This document shows, piece by piece, positions 7,345-13,438 of a stretch of DNA of 17,424 nt (the first letter of the stretch is position 1; each line of letters starts with the position of its first letter). Both the position numbers and the translations under genes were made by a program. Source of the stretch: an uncultured Oscillospiraceae bacterium (GTDB taxonomy: Bacteria; Bacillota; Clostridia; Oscillospirales; Oscillospiraceae); assembly GCA_905233785.1 (NCBI GenBank), contig CAJOCV010000038.1, positions 1 to 17,424 on the forward strand. Direction: 5' to 3'. The notes under the pieces are model-generated. The model did not search any database. It was not told the origin of the DNA and saw nothing but the letters and a program-made list of their open reading frames with translations.

Positions 7345-7374
7345 ACACATAGGAGGATTTCTCCTCCTATGTGT
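7345..7374 (-). promoter_or_regulatory. Strong hairpin between oppA and oppB
   Basis: A perfect 13-base-pair stem: ACACATAGGAGGA (7345-7357) and its complement (7362-7374). On the transcribed minus strand the loop is GAAA, a stable GNRA tetraloop. Flanking CGG/CCG with a two-base bulge extends it. Only two T's follow, so it is not a classical terminator. Its position just after the lipoprotein gene fits a hairpin that protects the oppA message from 3' decay or lowers read-through, giving more OppA than membrane subunits. The stem also contains AGGAGG and an ATG followed by 7 further sense codons and a stop. Confidence 0.7.
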
Positions 7375-7416
7375 CCGAATGCGTGTTTTAATTTGCGTAA
7401 ATCCGCTTCTTTTCGA

Positions 7417-9603
7417 TTAGAACAGGCCGATGACCTTGGTCATGTAACCGGCGCCCTCGCCCAGGAAGGTATCCAGGTAGGTGCAGGGATCACCGAAGTC
7501 GGGACCCCAGCCGGAGCCGTAGAACATATCGAAGTTGCCGGCCTCGCCATTGGAAGCGCGGTAGCCGCAGGCGTAGAAGTCCTCAGAGGTGGTCGCCTCG
7601 AGCAGGTTGACCTGGACATTCTCGGCACCCAGGCAGCCCTCGATAACGGCCTTGTAGGCCTGAGCCTGAGCGGTCTGAGCCTCAGAGGGAGAGTAGTACA
7701 CGACGTCGATCTGGATGGGGTAGCTGACGGAATCGCCCAGTTCCTCCTTGGCGGCTTCGAGATACTCCACAGCGGCCTCGGGATCGTACCAGCCGTTCAC
7801 GCCGTCGGAGACGTTGATCTTGGCGCCCAGCTCGTCAACGTAGTACTGAACCATCTCGCCATAGAAGGTGCCGGCGGGGAAGGTGTGACCATTGGCGTCG
7901 GTGGTGTCGGCGCTCAGGGACACGAACTCGGGGTGCGTGTACATGTTGCGCAGGTTGGTGAGCTTGAGGTCTTCGCCGCGGGAGGTGGCGTTCTGCGTGG
8001 CCTTATCGAAGGCGTGCTGCAGAGCCTTGCGGAAGTTCTTGTTGTTCAGCGCGGTGTGGGTGTCGATCTTCTGCTGCTCGGTCTGGGCAGAGGCGACAGC
8101 GCCGGACTCCAGAGCGAAGGTGCCGCGGTTGAGGTTGAGGCCGCCGAAGAAGGTGGTGGAGGTGGTCTCAGAGATGTAAGCGTACTTGTCGAAGTTGCCG
8201 TCGTCCTTGGCGAGCTTCAGCGTGCCGGAGGCCTCGGTCAGACCGGTGCCGGCGTAAACGCCGTTGATCACGTCCTTATAATAGGCGTCCATGTTCTCAC
8301 CGTTGTCGTAGACCCACTTGACGGACTCGAGGGTGACCTTGTCGGCATTGTAGTAGTTGGGGTTCTTCACGATGAAGACCTCGGAATCCTTCTGCAGCTT
8401 CTGGAGCAGGAAGGGACCGCAGTAGACCTGAGAAGCAACGTCCTCAGACTTGCCGAAGGTGTAGGTGTTGGTGTCGGCAGAAGCCTCAGCATACTCCTGG
8501 ATGCCGTACACGCCGCCGTGGGACAGGTAGAAGTCCTCGCAGATGGGCAGGAAGCAGGAGTAGGTCAGCATGGTCATGAAGTACGGGGTATCCTGGCAGA
8601 GGGTGACTTCCAGGGTGTAGTCGTCAACGGCCTTGTAGCCAACGCCGTCCCAGCTCTCGCCGCTCAGGTACTCGGAAGCACCGGCGACAACGCCTTCGAC
8701 CAGCCACTCCAGGCCGGCCTGGGTATCGAGCATGTGATGGAAACCGGCCTCAAAGTCCTTGGCGGTCACGTCGGCATACTCGGTGCCCTCAGAGGTGTAC
8801 CACTTCACGCCCTCACGGATGTGGAAGGTGTAAACGGTGCCGTCCTCGGAAACCTCCCAGCTCTCGGCCAGGGCGGGCATCATCTGGTTGAGGTTGTTGT
8901 ACTGCACCAGACCATCGACGCAGTTGACGGTGATCTCGGTATCGGACTGGGAAGAGGTGTTCAGCCAGTCGATGGTGACAGGCGCGGTCTGGAAAGTCAG
9001 CGCGTAAGTATTCTGCAGGGTGTGACCCTTCTCGGTCAGGTAAGCGGCGGGGTCGTATTCGCCCTCACCGGCGACAGCCTTGCCCCAGAGCTCGAACAGG
9101 TCGGCGCGCTCATCGGGCGTCAGGAACTCGTCGGAAATGACAAGTCCGAACAGGCGGTCGTCATCATTGCCCCACTGAACGTAAGGGACGGTACGGGGAG
9201 CGACGCGGCTGATGGTGTAAGCGCCGTTCTGGGTGGTGGTGGGGATCATGACGGCGGAGTCGAGCAGGTAAGCCTCAGCCTGAGCATAGAGGACAAAGCG
9301 CTCGTCGTTGGTCTCGGCGGCCTTGGCGGCTTCCATCATGGCCTCATACTCGCCGAGGTTGGCCTCGTAGATCTCCTCATCGTCGCCGCGCTCGTAGACG
9401 ACGTCCCCCGCAGCGGCGGCGGGCTCTTCGGCGGCGGGCTCTTCCGCGGTTTCCGCGGCGGGCTCTTCGGCGGTCTCTGCGGCGGGCTCTTCAGCGGCGG
9501 AAGTCGTCTCGACCACAGGGGCGCTGGTTTCATTGCTACTGCCGCAGGCGGCCAGACTCAGAATCATAGCCAGTGCCATCAGCAATGCGATGAACTTCTT
9601 CAT
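7417..9603 (-). CDS. oppA: Peptide-binding lipoprotein OppA/AmiA, apparently circularly permuted
   Basis: Extracellular lipid-anchored receptor that captures peptides and delivers them to OppBC. 728 residues. Signal peptide with lipobox LAAC (17-20) and C20 as the lipidated residue. A Glu/Pro/Ala repeat linker follows (37-65). Residues about 77-176 (NLGEYEAMM..., VLYAQAEAYLLDSAVMIPTT, AYTISRVAPRTVPYVQWGND, DEFLTPDERADLFELW) match what normally forms the last ~100 residues of OppA/AmiA. The usual N-terminal core then begins near 195 (NTYALTFQTAPVTIDWLNTS), with the family motif LAESWEVSEDGTVYTFHIRE (245-264), and runs to GWGPDFGDPCTYLDTF (698-713), where the protein stops nine residues after TFLGEG instead of continuing. 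The start is set by AAGGAGG 8 bases upstream. First gene of the operon, with its own promoter. The transport role is secure; the permutation is my reading of motif order and needs a structure model. Confidence 0.9.
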   Translation of the reverse strand: MKKFIALLMALAMILSLAACGSSNETSAPVVETTSAAEEPAAETAEEPAAETAEEPAAEEPAAAAGDVVYERGDDEEIYEANLGEYEAMMEAAKAAETNDERFVLYAQAEAYLLDSAVMIPTTTQNGAYTISRVAPRTVPYVQWGNDDDRLFGLVISDEFLTPDERADLFELWGKAVAGEGEYDPAAYLTEKGHTLQNTYALTFQTAPVTIDWLNTSSQSDTEITVNCVDGLVQYNNLNQMMPALAESWEVSEDGTVYTFHIREGVKWYTSEGTEYADVTAKDFEAGFHHMLDTQAGLEWLVEGVVAGASEYLSGESWDGVGYKAVDDYTLEVTLCQDTPYFMTMLTYSCFLPICEDFYLSHGGVYGIQEYAEASADTNTYTFGKSEDVASQVYCGPFLLQKLQKDSEVFIVKNPNYYNADKVTLESVKWVYDNGENMDAYYKDVINGVYAGTGLTEASGTLKLAKDDGNFDKYAYISETTSTTFFGGLNLNRGTFALESGAVASAQTEQQKIDTHTALNNKNFRKALQHAFDKATQNATSRGEDLKLTNLRNMYTHPEFVSLSADTTDANGHTFPAGTFYGEMVQYYVDELGAKINVSDGVNGWYDPEAAVEYLEAAKEELGDSVSYPIQIDVVYYSPSEAQTAQAQAYKAVIEGCLGAENVQVNLLEATTSEDFYACGYRASNGEAGNFDMFYGSGWGPDFGDPCTYLDTFLGEGAGYMTKVIGLF
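9411..9494 (-). repeat. Low-complexity tandem repeat encoding the OppA linker
   Basis: Imperfect GC-rich tandem copies of a roughly 24-30-base unit built on GCGGCGGGCTCTTC (plus-strand sense) encode EEPAAETA-type repeats, residues about 37-65 of OppA. The linker separates the lipid anchor from the folded protein. Such repeats commonly vary in copy number between strains; in-frame loss or gain would only change tether length. Confidence 0.8.
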
Positions 9604-9705
9604 TTTGTTTCCTCCTTGTCGGATTGTTTTATTTTGAACAGGCCCATACAGGCAACGTTCACAGGTTCAGGTGCGCTGTACTTTGTGGATTACAACAAAA
9701 CTACA

Positions 9706-9738
9706 GGGAAAAAATTGGGCAACTTTTCGTTTTTTCCC
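9706..9738 (-). promoter_or_regulatory. Hairpin in the opp leader
   Basis: GGGAAAAAA (9706-9714) and TTTTTTCCC (9730-9738) form a perfect 9-base-pair stem with a 15-base loop. It begins about 10 bases after the predicted opp start site and ends about 100 bases before the oppA ATG. In the transcribed sense the distal arm is itself a T-run followed by CCC, so it is an imperfect terminator or an attenuator-like element. No known riboswitch consensus was recognised. Confidence 0.4.
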
Positions 9739-9754
9739 CTTTTTGATAGCATTG

Positions 9755-9783
9755 ATTGTACCATACGCCTCCATAAAGTGCAA
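9755..9783 (-). promoter_or_regulatory. Promoter of the opp operon
   Basis: On the minus strand TTGCAC (9783-9778) is followed after exactly 17 bases by TACAAT (9760-9755), with TATGG immediately before the -10, an extended -10 element. This is a near-consensus sigma-70/SigA promoter. Transcription would start near 9748, leaving a leader of about 145 bases before the oppA ATG. Confidence 0.8.
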
Positions 9784-9918
9784 GTATTTTTACCGGACTA
9801 AATCGAAAAAACCATCAATTGTGCAAATTTCGAAAGCACTCCCGCTGTTTTTTGTATAAAACCACTGAAAGGCCCTCTGTCTTTTGCGCGGAAATACATC
9901 TTTCCCCTGCTCGGAATT

Positions 9919-9953
9919 TATGGTAGAATAACGGCATAAATGCCGTTATTCTA
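9919..9953. promoter_or_regulatory. Palindromic operator/promoter repeat, copy 1
   Basis: Positions 9919-9945 repeat at 10030-10056 with a single mismatch in 27 bases. This copy carries TGGTAGAAT, an extended -10-like element, then CGGCATAAATGCCG. Here the symmetry is wider: 9924-9937 and 9940-9953 are perfectly complementary over 14 bases around a central AA. It may be a binding site for a dimeric regulator of fbp, opp or both. No regulator family was identified by consensus. Confidence 0.55.
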
Positions 9954-9964
9954 TGATCTGAGTC

Positions 9965-9998
9965 GTTTTTCTCGCCGCTGACGCGGCAACCGAAAAAC
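9965..9998. repeat. Interrupted stem-loop in the fbp-oppA control region
   Basis: GTTTTTC (9965-9971) pairs with GAAAAAC (9992-9998), and inside it GCCGC (9974-9978) pairs with GCGGC (9983-9987) around a TGAC loop. On either strand no T-run of useful length follows the stem, so it is not a clear terminator. It lies between the two operator copies. Confidence 0.4.
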
Positions 9999-10029
9999 AT
10001 GACAAATTATACCACAGCCGCTGCGCGTC

Positions 10030-10056
10030 TATGGTATAATAACGGCATAAATGCCG
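10030..10056 (+). promoter_or_regulatory. Extended -10 promoter of fbp with overlapping palindrome (copy 2)
   Basis: TGGTATAAT (10032-10040) is a perfect extended -10 on the plus strand; the -35 region 17 bases upstream is poor, as is usual for extended -10 promoters. The palindrome CGGCATAAATGCCG (10043-10056) begins 2 bases after the -10, so it covers the expected start site at about 10047, an ideal place for a repressor. A leader of about 65 bases would precede the fbp ATG. A mirrored TGGTATAAT lies on the minus strand (10014-10006). Confidence 0.65.
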
Positions 10057-10110
10057 CAATAGCTGAAAAGCACGGCAAAGCGCGATCAAAACGGAGAGGA
10101 GCGGGCAGGC

Positions 10111-12123
10111 ATGAACGTACACAGAAGCTACAGCGAGGGGGAGCTGCGTTATCTGAAAATGCTCTCCCGCCAGTACCCGACGGTGCAGGACGCGGGCACT
10201 GAGATCATCAATCTCCAGGCGATCCTGAACCTGCCCAAGGGCTGCGAGCACTTTATTTCCGACGTACACGGGGAGCATGAGGCCTTTCTGCACATTTTAA
10301 ACTCCTGCTCCGGCGTGATCCGGACGCGGCTGGACCAGCTGTTCAAGACCTCGGTGCCGCGCGCGGAGCTGGACGAGCTGGCCACGCTCATCTACTATCC
10401 CGAGGAGAAGCTTGCGCAGCTCAAGCCCCGCATCCGCGATCCGGAGGAGTGGTATCGCATCACGCTGCACCGCCTCATAGAGCTCTGCCGCGCGGTGTCC
10501 GAGCGCTACTCCCGCTCCAAGATGCGCAAGGCTCTGCCCGAGGACTACGCCTATATCATTGAGGAGCTTCTCTACACCCACGGAGAAGAGATCGACAAGC
10601 GGGATTACTTTGAGAATATTATCTCCACCATCATCGAGATCGGTCAGGCGCCGGACTTCATCGCAGCGGTCTGCGCCGTCATCAAGTGGGCGGCGGTGGA
10701 TCATCTGCATCTGGTGGGCGACATTTTTGACCGCGGGCCGCGGGCGGACATCATTATGGATTCTCTCCTGAACCACCACAGCGTGGACATTCAGTGGGGC
10801 AACCACGACGTGCTCTGGATGGGCGCCGCCTCCGGCAGCCGCACGCTGGTGGCGACGGTGCTCTCCAACTCCATACACTATAACAATCTGGAGGTCGTGG
10901 AGACCGGGTACGGCGTCTCCCTGCGGCCGCTGTCTGTCTTTGCAAACGAAGTCTACCGTGACTGCGACGTGAGCCGCTTTGCCGTCAAGCTCACCGAGGC
11001 GGGCGAGGAAGGCTCTGAGAAGGATCGGCTGCTCTCGGCGCGGATGCACAAGGCCATCTCCGTGATCCTCTTCAAGCTGGAGGGGCAAAAAATCCTGCGC
11101 CACCCGGAGTATGGGATGGATGACCGCCTGCTGCTCGACAAAATCGACTACGCGCACAAGTGTCTCACGATCGACGGCGTGACCTGGCCGCTGGAGGACA
11201 CGGACTTCCCCACCGTCGATCCCGCCGATCCCTACGCCCTCACGGCGGAGGAGAGCGCGGTCATTGACCGGCTCACCGATTCCTTCCAGCGCAGCGAAAA
11301 GCTGCAGAGGCATGTGCGCTTTCTCTACTCCAAGGGGAGCCTTTATAAAATCTCCAACGGGAACCTGCTGTTTCACGGCTGCATCCCTCTGACGCCGGAG
11401 GGGGAGCTGATGGGCTTCCGTCTCGACGGGACAGAGCGCCGCGGCAAGGCCTTTCTCGACTATGCCGACGCCGCCGCGCGGCAGGCCTACTACATGAAGC
11501 CGGACAGCCCGGAGCGCAAGCTGGGCATGGATTTTCTATGGTTTTTATGGGCGGGGCGCAACAGCCCGATCTTCGGGCGTGACCGTATGACCACCCTCGA
11601 GCGCCGCCTGATTGCCGACGAGCGCGCCTGGGCGGAGCCGAAGAACGCTTATTACACGCTCTATGAAAACCCCGAAATCTGCGAGCGGATTTTGAAGGAG
11701 TTCGGCCTGCACGGGCCGCACTGCCACATCATCAACGGCCATGTGCCGGTCAAGGCGCGCAAGGGCGAGAGCCCCATCAAGGGCGGCGGCAAGCTGATCG
11801 TGATCGACGGCGGTTTCTGCAAGGCCTATCAGCCCACCTCGGGCATCGCGGGCTACACGCTCATCTACAACTCTCATTCCTACCGCATCGTGGCGCATCA
11901 GCCCTTCGTCGGGCGGGAGAGAGCCATCCGGGAAAACTACGACATCTCCTCCTCCACCGACATTTTTGAGCGCATGGAGGATCGCCAGCGGATCATGGAG
12001 ACCGACATCGGGCGCGACATACAGGAGCGAATCGCCGATCTGCGCCTGCTGCTCGAGGCCTACCGCGCGGGCGTCGTCACCGAAGATCACAAGAGCCGCC
12101 GCCAGCCGCTGTATCAGCTGTAA
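10111..12123 (+). CDS. fbp: Fructose-1,6-bisphosphatase, class III
   Basis: Hydrolyses fructose-1,6-bisphosphate to fructose-6-phosphate in the cytoplasm, the committed step of gluconeogenesis. 670 residues, matching the roughly 640-670 of the Firmicutes class III family (B. subtilis Fbp/YydE type), which is unrelated in fold to classes I and II and uses a calcineurin-like metallophosphatase core. Metal-binding motifs are DVHGE (51-55), GDIFDRGP (203-210) and GNHD (230-233). Later conserved stretches include LLFHGCIPLTPEGE (about 424-437), LWFLWAGRNSPIFGRD and HIINGHVPVKARKGESPIKG followed by DGGFCKAYQ. The start MNVHRSYSEGELRYLKMLS is typical of the family, and GGAGAGGAG sits about 9 bases upstream. 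Single-gene unit with its own promoter and terminator. Placement opposite a peptide importer suits growth on amino acids, where hexoses must be made. Confidence 0.96.
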   Translation: MNVHRSYSEGELRYLKMLSRQYPTVQDAGTEIINLQAILNLPKGCEHFISDVHGEHEAFLHILNSCSGVIRTRLDQLFKTSVPRAELDELATLIYYPEEKLAQLKPRIRDPEEWYRITLHRLIELCRAVSERYSRSKMRKALPEDYAYIIEELLYTHGEEIDKRDYFENIISTIIEIGQAPDFIAAVCAVIKWAAVDHLHLVGDIFDRGPRADIIMDSLLNHHSVDIQWGNHDVLWMGAASGSRTLVATVLSNSIHYNNLEVVETGYGVSLRPLSVFANEVYRDCDVSRFAVKLTEAGEEGSEKDRLLSARMHKAISVILFKLEGQKILRHPEYGMDDRLLLDKIDYAHKCLTIDGVTWPLEDTDFPTVDPADPYALTAEESAVIDRLTDSFQRSEKLQRHVRFLYSKGSLYKISNGNLLFHGCIPLTPEGELMGFRLDGTERRGKAFLDYADAAARQAYYMKPDSPERKLGMDFLWFLWAGRNSPIFGRDRMTTLERRLIADERAWAEPKNAYYTLYENPEICERILKEFGLHGPHCHIINGHVPVKARKGESPIKGGGKLIVIDGGFCKAYQPTSGIAGYTLIYNSHSYRIVAHQPFVGRERAIRENYDISSSTDIFERMEDRQRIMETDIGRDIQERIADLRLLLEAYRAGVVTEDHKSRRQPLYQL

Positions 12124-12175
12124 AGCCCCCCGCCGCAGGGCACGCCGCGGCGCGATCGAGCGCGGGGCTTTTCCC
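12122..12175 (+). terminator. Terminator of fbp
   Basis: AAAGCCCC (12122-12129, overlapping the fbp stop) pairs with GGGGCTTT (12164-12171). The GC-rich interior (CGCCGC/GCGGCG) can extend the structure. A TTTTC run forms the 3' side. Position and form fit an intrinsic terminator. Confidence 0.65.
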
Positions 12176-12210
12176 GCAAATCATCCGGGATTCTTGAATC
12201 ATCGTTTCCC

Positions 12211-12250
12211 TAAAAAGGGGATGTGAAAAAAGTCTTTTTCACATCCCCAA
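12211..12250 (-). terminator. Bidirectional hairpin terminator between fbp and the sugar operon
   Basis: GGGGATGTGAAAAA (12217-12230) pairs perfectly over 14 bases with TTTTTCACATCCCC (12235-12248) around a 4-base loop. On the minus strand the stem is followed by TTTTTA, a proper T-run, so it would end the xylB-isomerase-galM transcript about 150 bases after the galM stop. On the plus strand it backs up the fbp terminator. Confidence 0.8.
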
Positions 12251-12251
12251 G

Positions 12252-12279
12252 TTTTCAGTTTTCAGAATTCAGTTTTCAG
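12252..12279. repeat. Four tandem heptamers of TTTTCAG type (locus 1)
   Basis: Four consecutive 7-base units: TTTTCAG, TTTTCAG, AATTCAG, TTTTCAG. They begin 3 bases after the terminator hairpin ending at 12248. A second four-unit array stands next to the other strong terminator, at 17357-17384. Confidence 0.8.
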
Positions 12280-12342
12280 ACAGAATTTGGGAACTTTTTC
12301 GCGGTGTTTTAGCCCCTTCTGTCATACCGTCATTGAGGCGAA

Positions 12343-12386
12343 GCGGCAGGAGCGGCAAACGGACTTTGCCGGCTCCCGCATGCCGC
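12343..12386. repeat. Long GC-rich hairpin just past galM
   Basis: GGAGCGGCAAA (12349-12359) pairs with TTTGCCGGCTCC (12365-12376) with one bulged base, and further out GCGGCA (12343-12348) pairs with TGCCGC (12381-12386). It lies 16 bases past the galM stop on the minus strand. No T-run follows, so it is more likely a 3' message-stabilising stem or a dispersed repeat than a terminator. Confidence 0.55.
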
Positions 12387-12401
12387 GGCGCGCCCCGCCG
12401 G

Positions 12402-13424
12402 TCAGAATGTCGAAAAAGCGTAGACTGTCTCGCTGTGCAGCCGCTGTCCCGCCCGCAGGACGGGCGACGGGAAGCCCCAGCAGTTGAACGCGTTCGGGTA
12501 GAGCTGCGTCTCGAGGCAAAGCGCCCCGCGGCGCTCAATCTCCCGGCCGCCCTTTCCGGGATGCCTTTTCAGGAAATTACCGGAATACACCTGCATTCCC
12601 GGCAGATCGGTCTCCACACGCATGCGGATGCCGGTCTCCTCACTGCGCAGGACGGCGGCGTGTTTCCCGGAGAGGCAGTAGTTGTGGTCATAGCCCCCGG
12701 CGCGTAAAAGCTGCACATGCTCCGCCCCGATGTCCTCCCCGATGCGCTTTTCCGCGCGGAAATCAAAGGGGGTTCCCTCCACGGGCAGCAGCCGCCCGGT
12801 AGGCAGGCAGCCCGCGTCCCCCTCGCAGAAGCGCTCGGCGAAGACCTGCAGGCGGTGCTCCAGCACCGTGCCGCCGCCGTTGAGGTTAAAGTAGCTGTGG
12901 TTGGTAAGATTGACCGGCGTATCCCGATCGCCCTCGGCGTCATAGACGATGCGCAGGGCATTGTCCCGCGTGAGAAAAAAGCGGACGCAGACGCGCAGAT
13001 CGCCGGGGTAGCCCTCCTCCCCGTCAGGGGAAAGACGGGAGCAGACGATGCTGTCTCCCTCGGCGCGCATCTCCCACAGCCGCTTATCAAAGCCGCGCAG
13101 GCCGCCGTGCAGATGGTTCGCGCCGTCGTTCGCAGCGAGTCTGTGCTCCACGCCGTTTAGGGAGAAGGCGGCGTTGGCGATCCGGTTGCCGACGCGCCCG
13201 ATCGTCGCGCCGAGGTACATATCATAGCGCTCGTAGTCCGCCGCGCAGTCGTAGCCCAGCACCACATCCACAAGCCGGCCGTCCCTGTCCGGTACCCGGA
13301 GGGACTGCAGCGTCGCGCCGTAGTCGAGCACCGTGATGGAGGCGCCGGCGGCGTTCGTCAGCCGCAGGGCGTGAACCTCCGTCCCGTCCGAGAGCGCGCC
13401 GAAGGAAAAGCCTTCCATATTCAT
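12402..13424 (-). CDS. galM: Aldose 1-epimerase (mutarotase)
   Basis: Interconverts the alpha and beta anomers of aldoses in the cytoplasm, feeding the isomerase encoded just upstream. 340 residues from the chosen start, normal for GalM. Visible signatures are GATIGRVGNRIANA (72-85), NHLHGG (103-108), VNLTNHSYFNLNG (171-183) with the expected catalytic acid H176, GGYDHNY (243-249) with D246, and LCLETQLYPNA (302-312) with the expected catalytic base E305. I chose the ATG at 13424 because AGAGAGGG lies 7 bases upstream. A GTG at 13442, overlapping the isomerase stop by four bases, would add MREGED, but that alternative has no clear ribosome site. Last gene of the operon; GalM homologs also act on xylose, arabinose and glucose, so its presence does not fix the sugar. 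Confidence 0.93.
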   Translation of the reverse strand: MNMEGFSFGALSDGTEVHALRLTNAAGASITVLDYGATLQSLRVPDRDGRLVDVVLGYDCAADYERYDMYLGATIGRVGNRIANAAFSLNGVEHRLAANDGANHLHGGLRGFDKRLWEMRAEGDSIVCSRLSPDGEEGYPGDLRVCVRFFLTRDNALRIVYDAEGDRDTPVNLTNHSYFNLNGGGTVLEHRLQVFAERFCEGDAGCLPTGRLLPVEGTPFDFRAEKRIGEDIGAEHVQLLRAGGYDHNYCLSGKHAAVLRSEETGIRMRVETDLPGMQVYSGNFLKRHPGKGGREIERRGALCLETQLYPNAFNCWGFPSPVLRAGQRLHSETVYAFSTF

Positions 13425-13438
13425 GTCTTCGCCCTCTC

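Larger units (their letters stand above)
9604..10110. other. Intergenic control region between oppA and fbp
   Basis: 507 bases without a credible gene, lying between two divergently transcribed units. It holds, from the oppA side, the opp leader with a hairpin (9706-9738), the opp promoter (9755-9783), an AT-rich stretch without further recognised sites (about 9784-9918), the first copy of a palindrome-bearing repeat (9919-9953), an interrupted stem (9965-9998), a pair of inverted TGGTATAAT elements (10006-10014 and 10032-10040), the second repeat copy (10030-10056) and the fbp ribosome site (GGAGAGGAG, about 9 bases before the ATG). Short open frames here lack ribosome sites and recognisable sequence. 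Confidence 0.8.

Noticed and set aside
9411..9494. A possible CRISPR-like short repeat array
   Set aside because: The repeats are coding, contiguous without unique spacers, and translate to an EPAAETAE linker.
7315..9801. An 828-codon open frame on the plus strand, antisense to oppA
   Set aside because: It is an antisense shadow of a GC-rich, codon-biased gene. Its translation is valine/glycine/leucine-rich with GGLFGG-type runs opposite the linker repeat, matches no family I recognise, and has no ribosome site, whereas the minus-strand frame has a signal peptide, lipobox and clear OppA motifs.
10297..11376. A 359-codon open frame antisense to fbp
   Set aside because: Shadow of the fbp frame; no ribosome site or domain.
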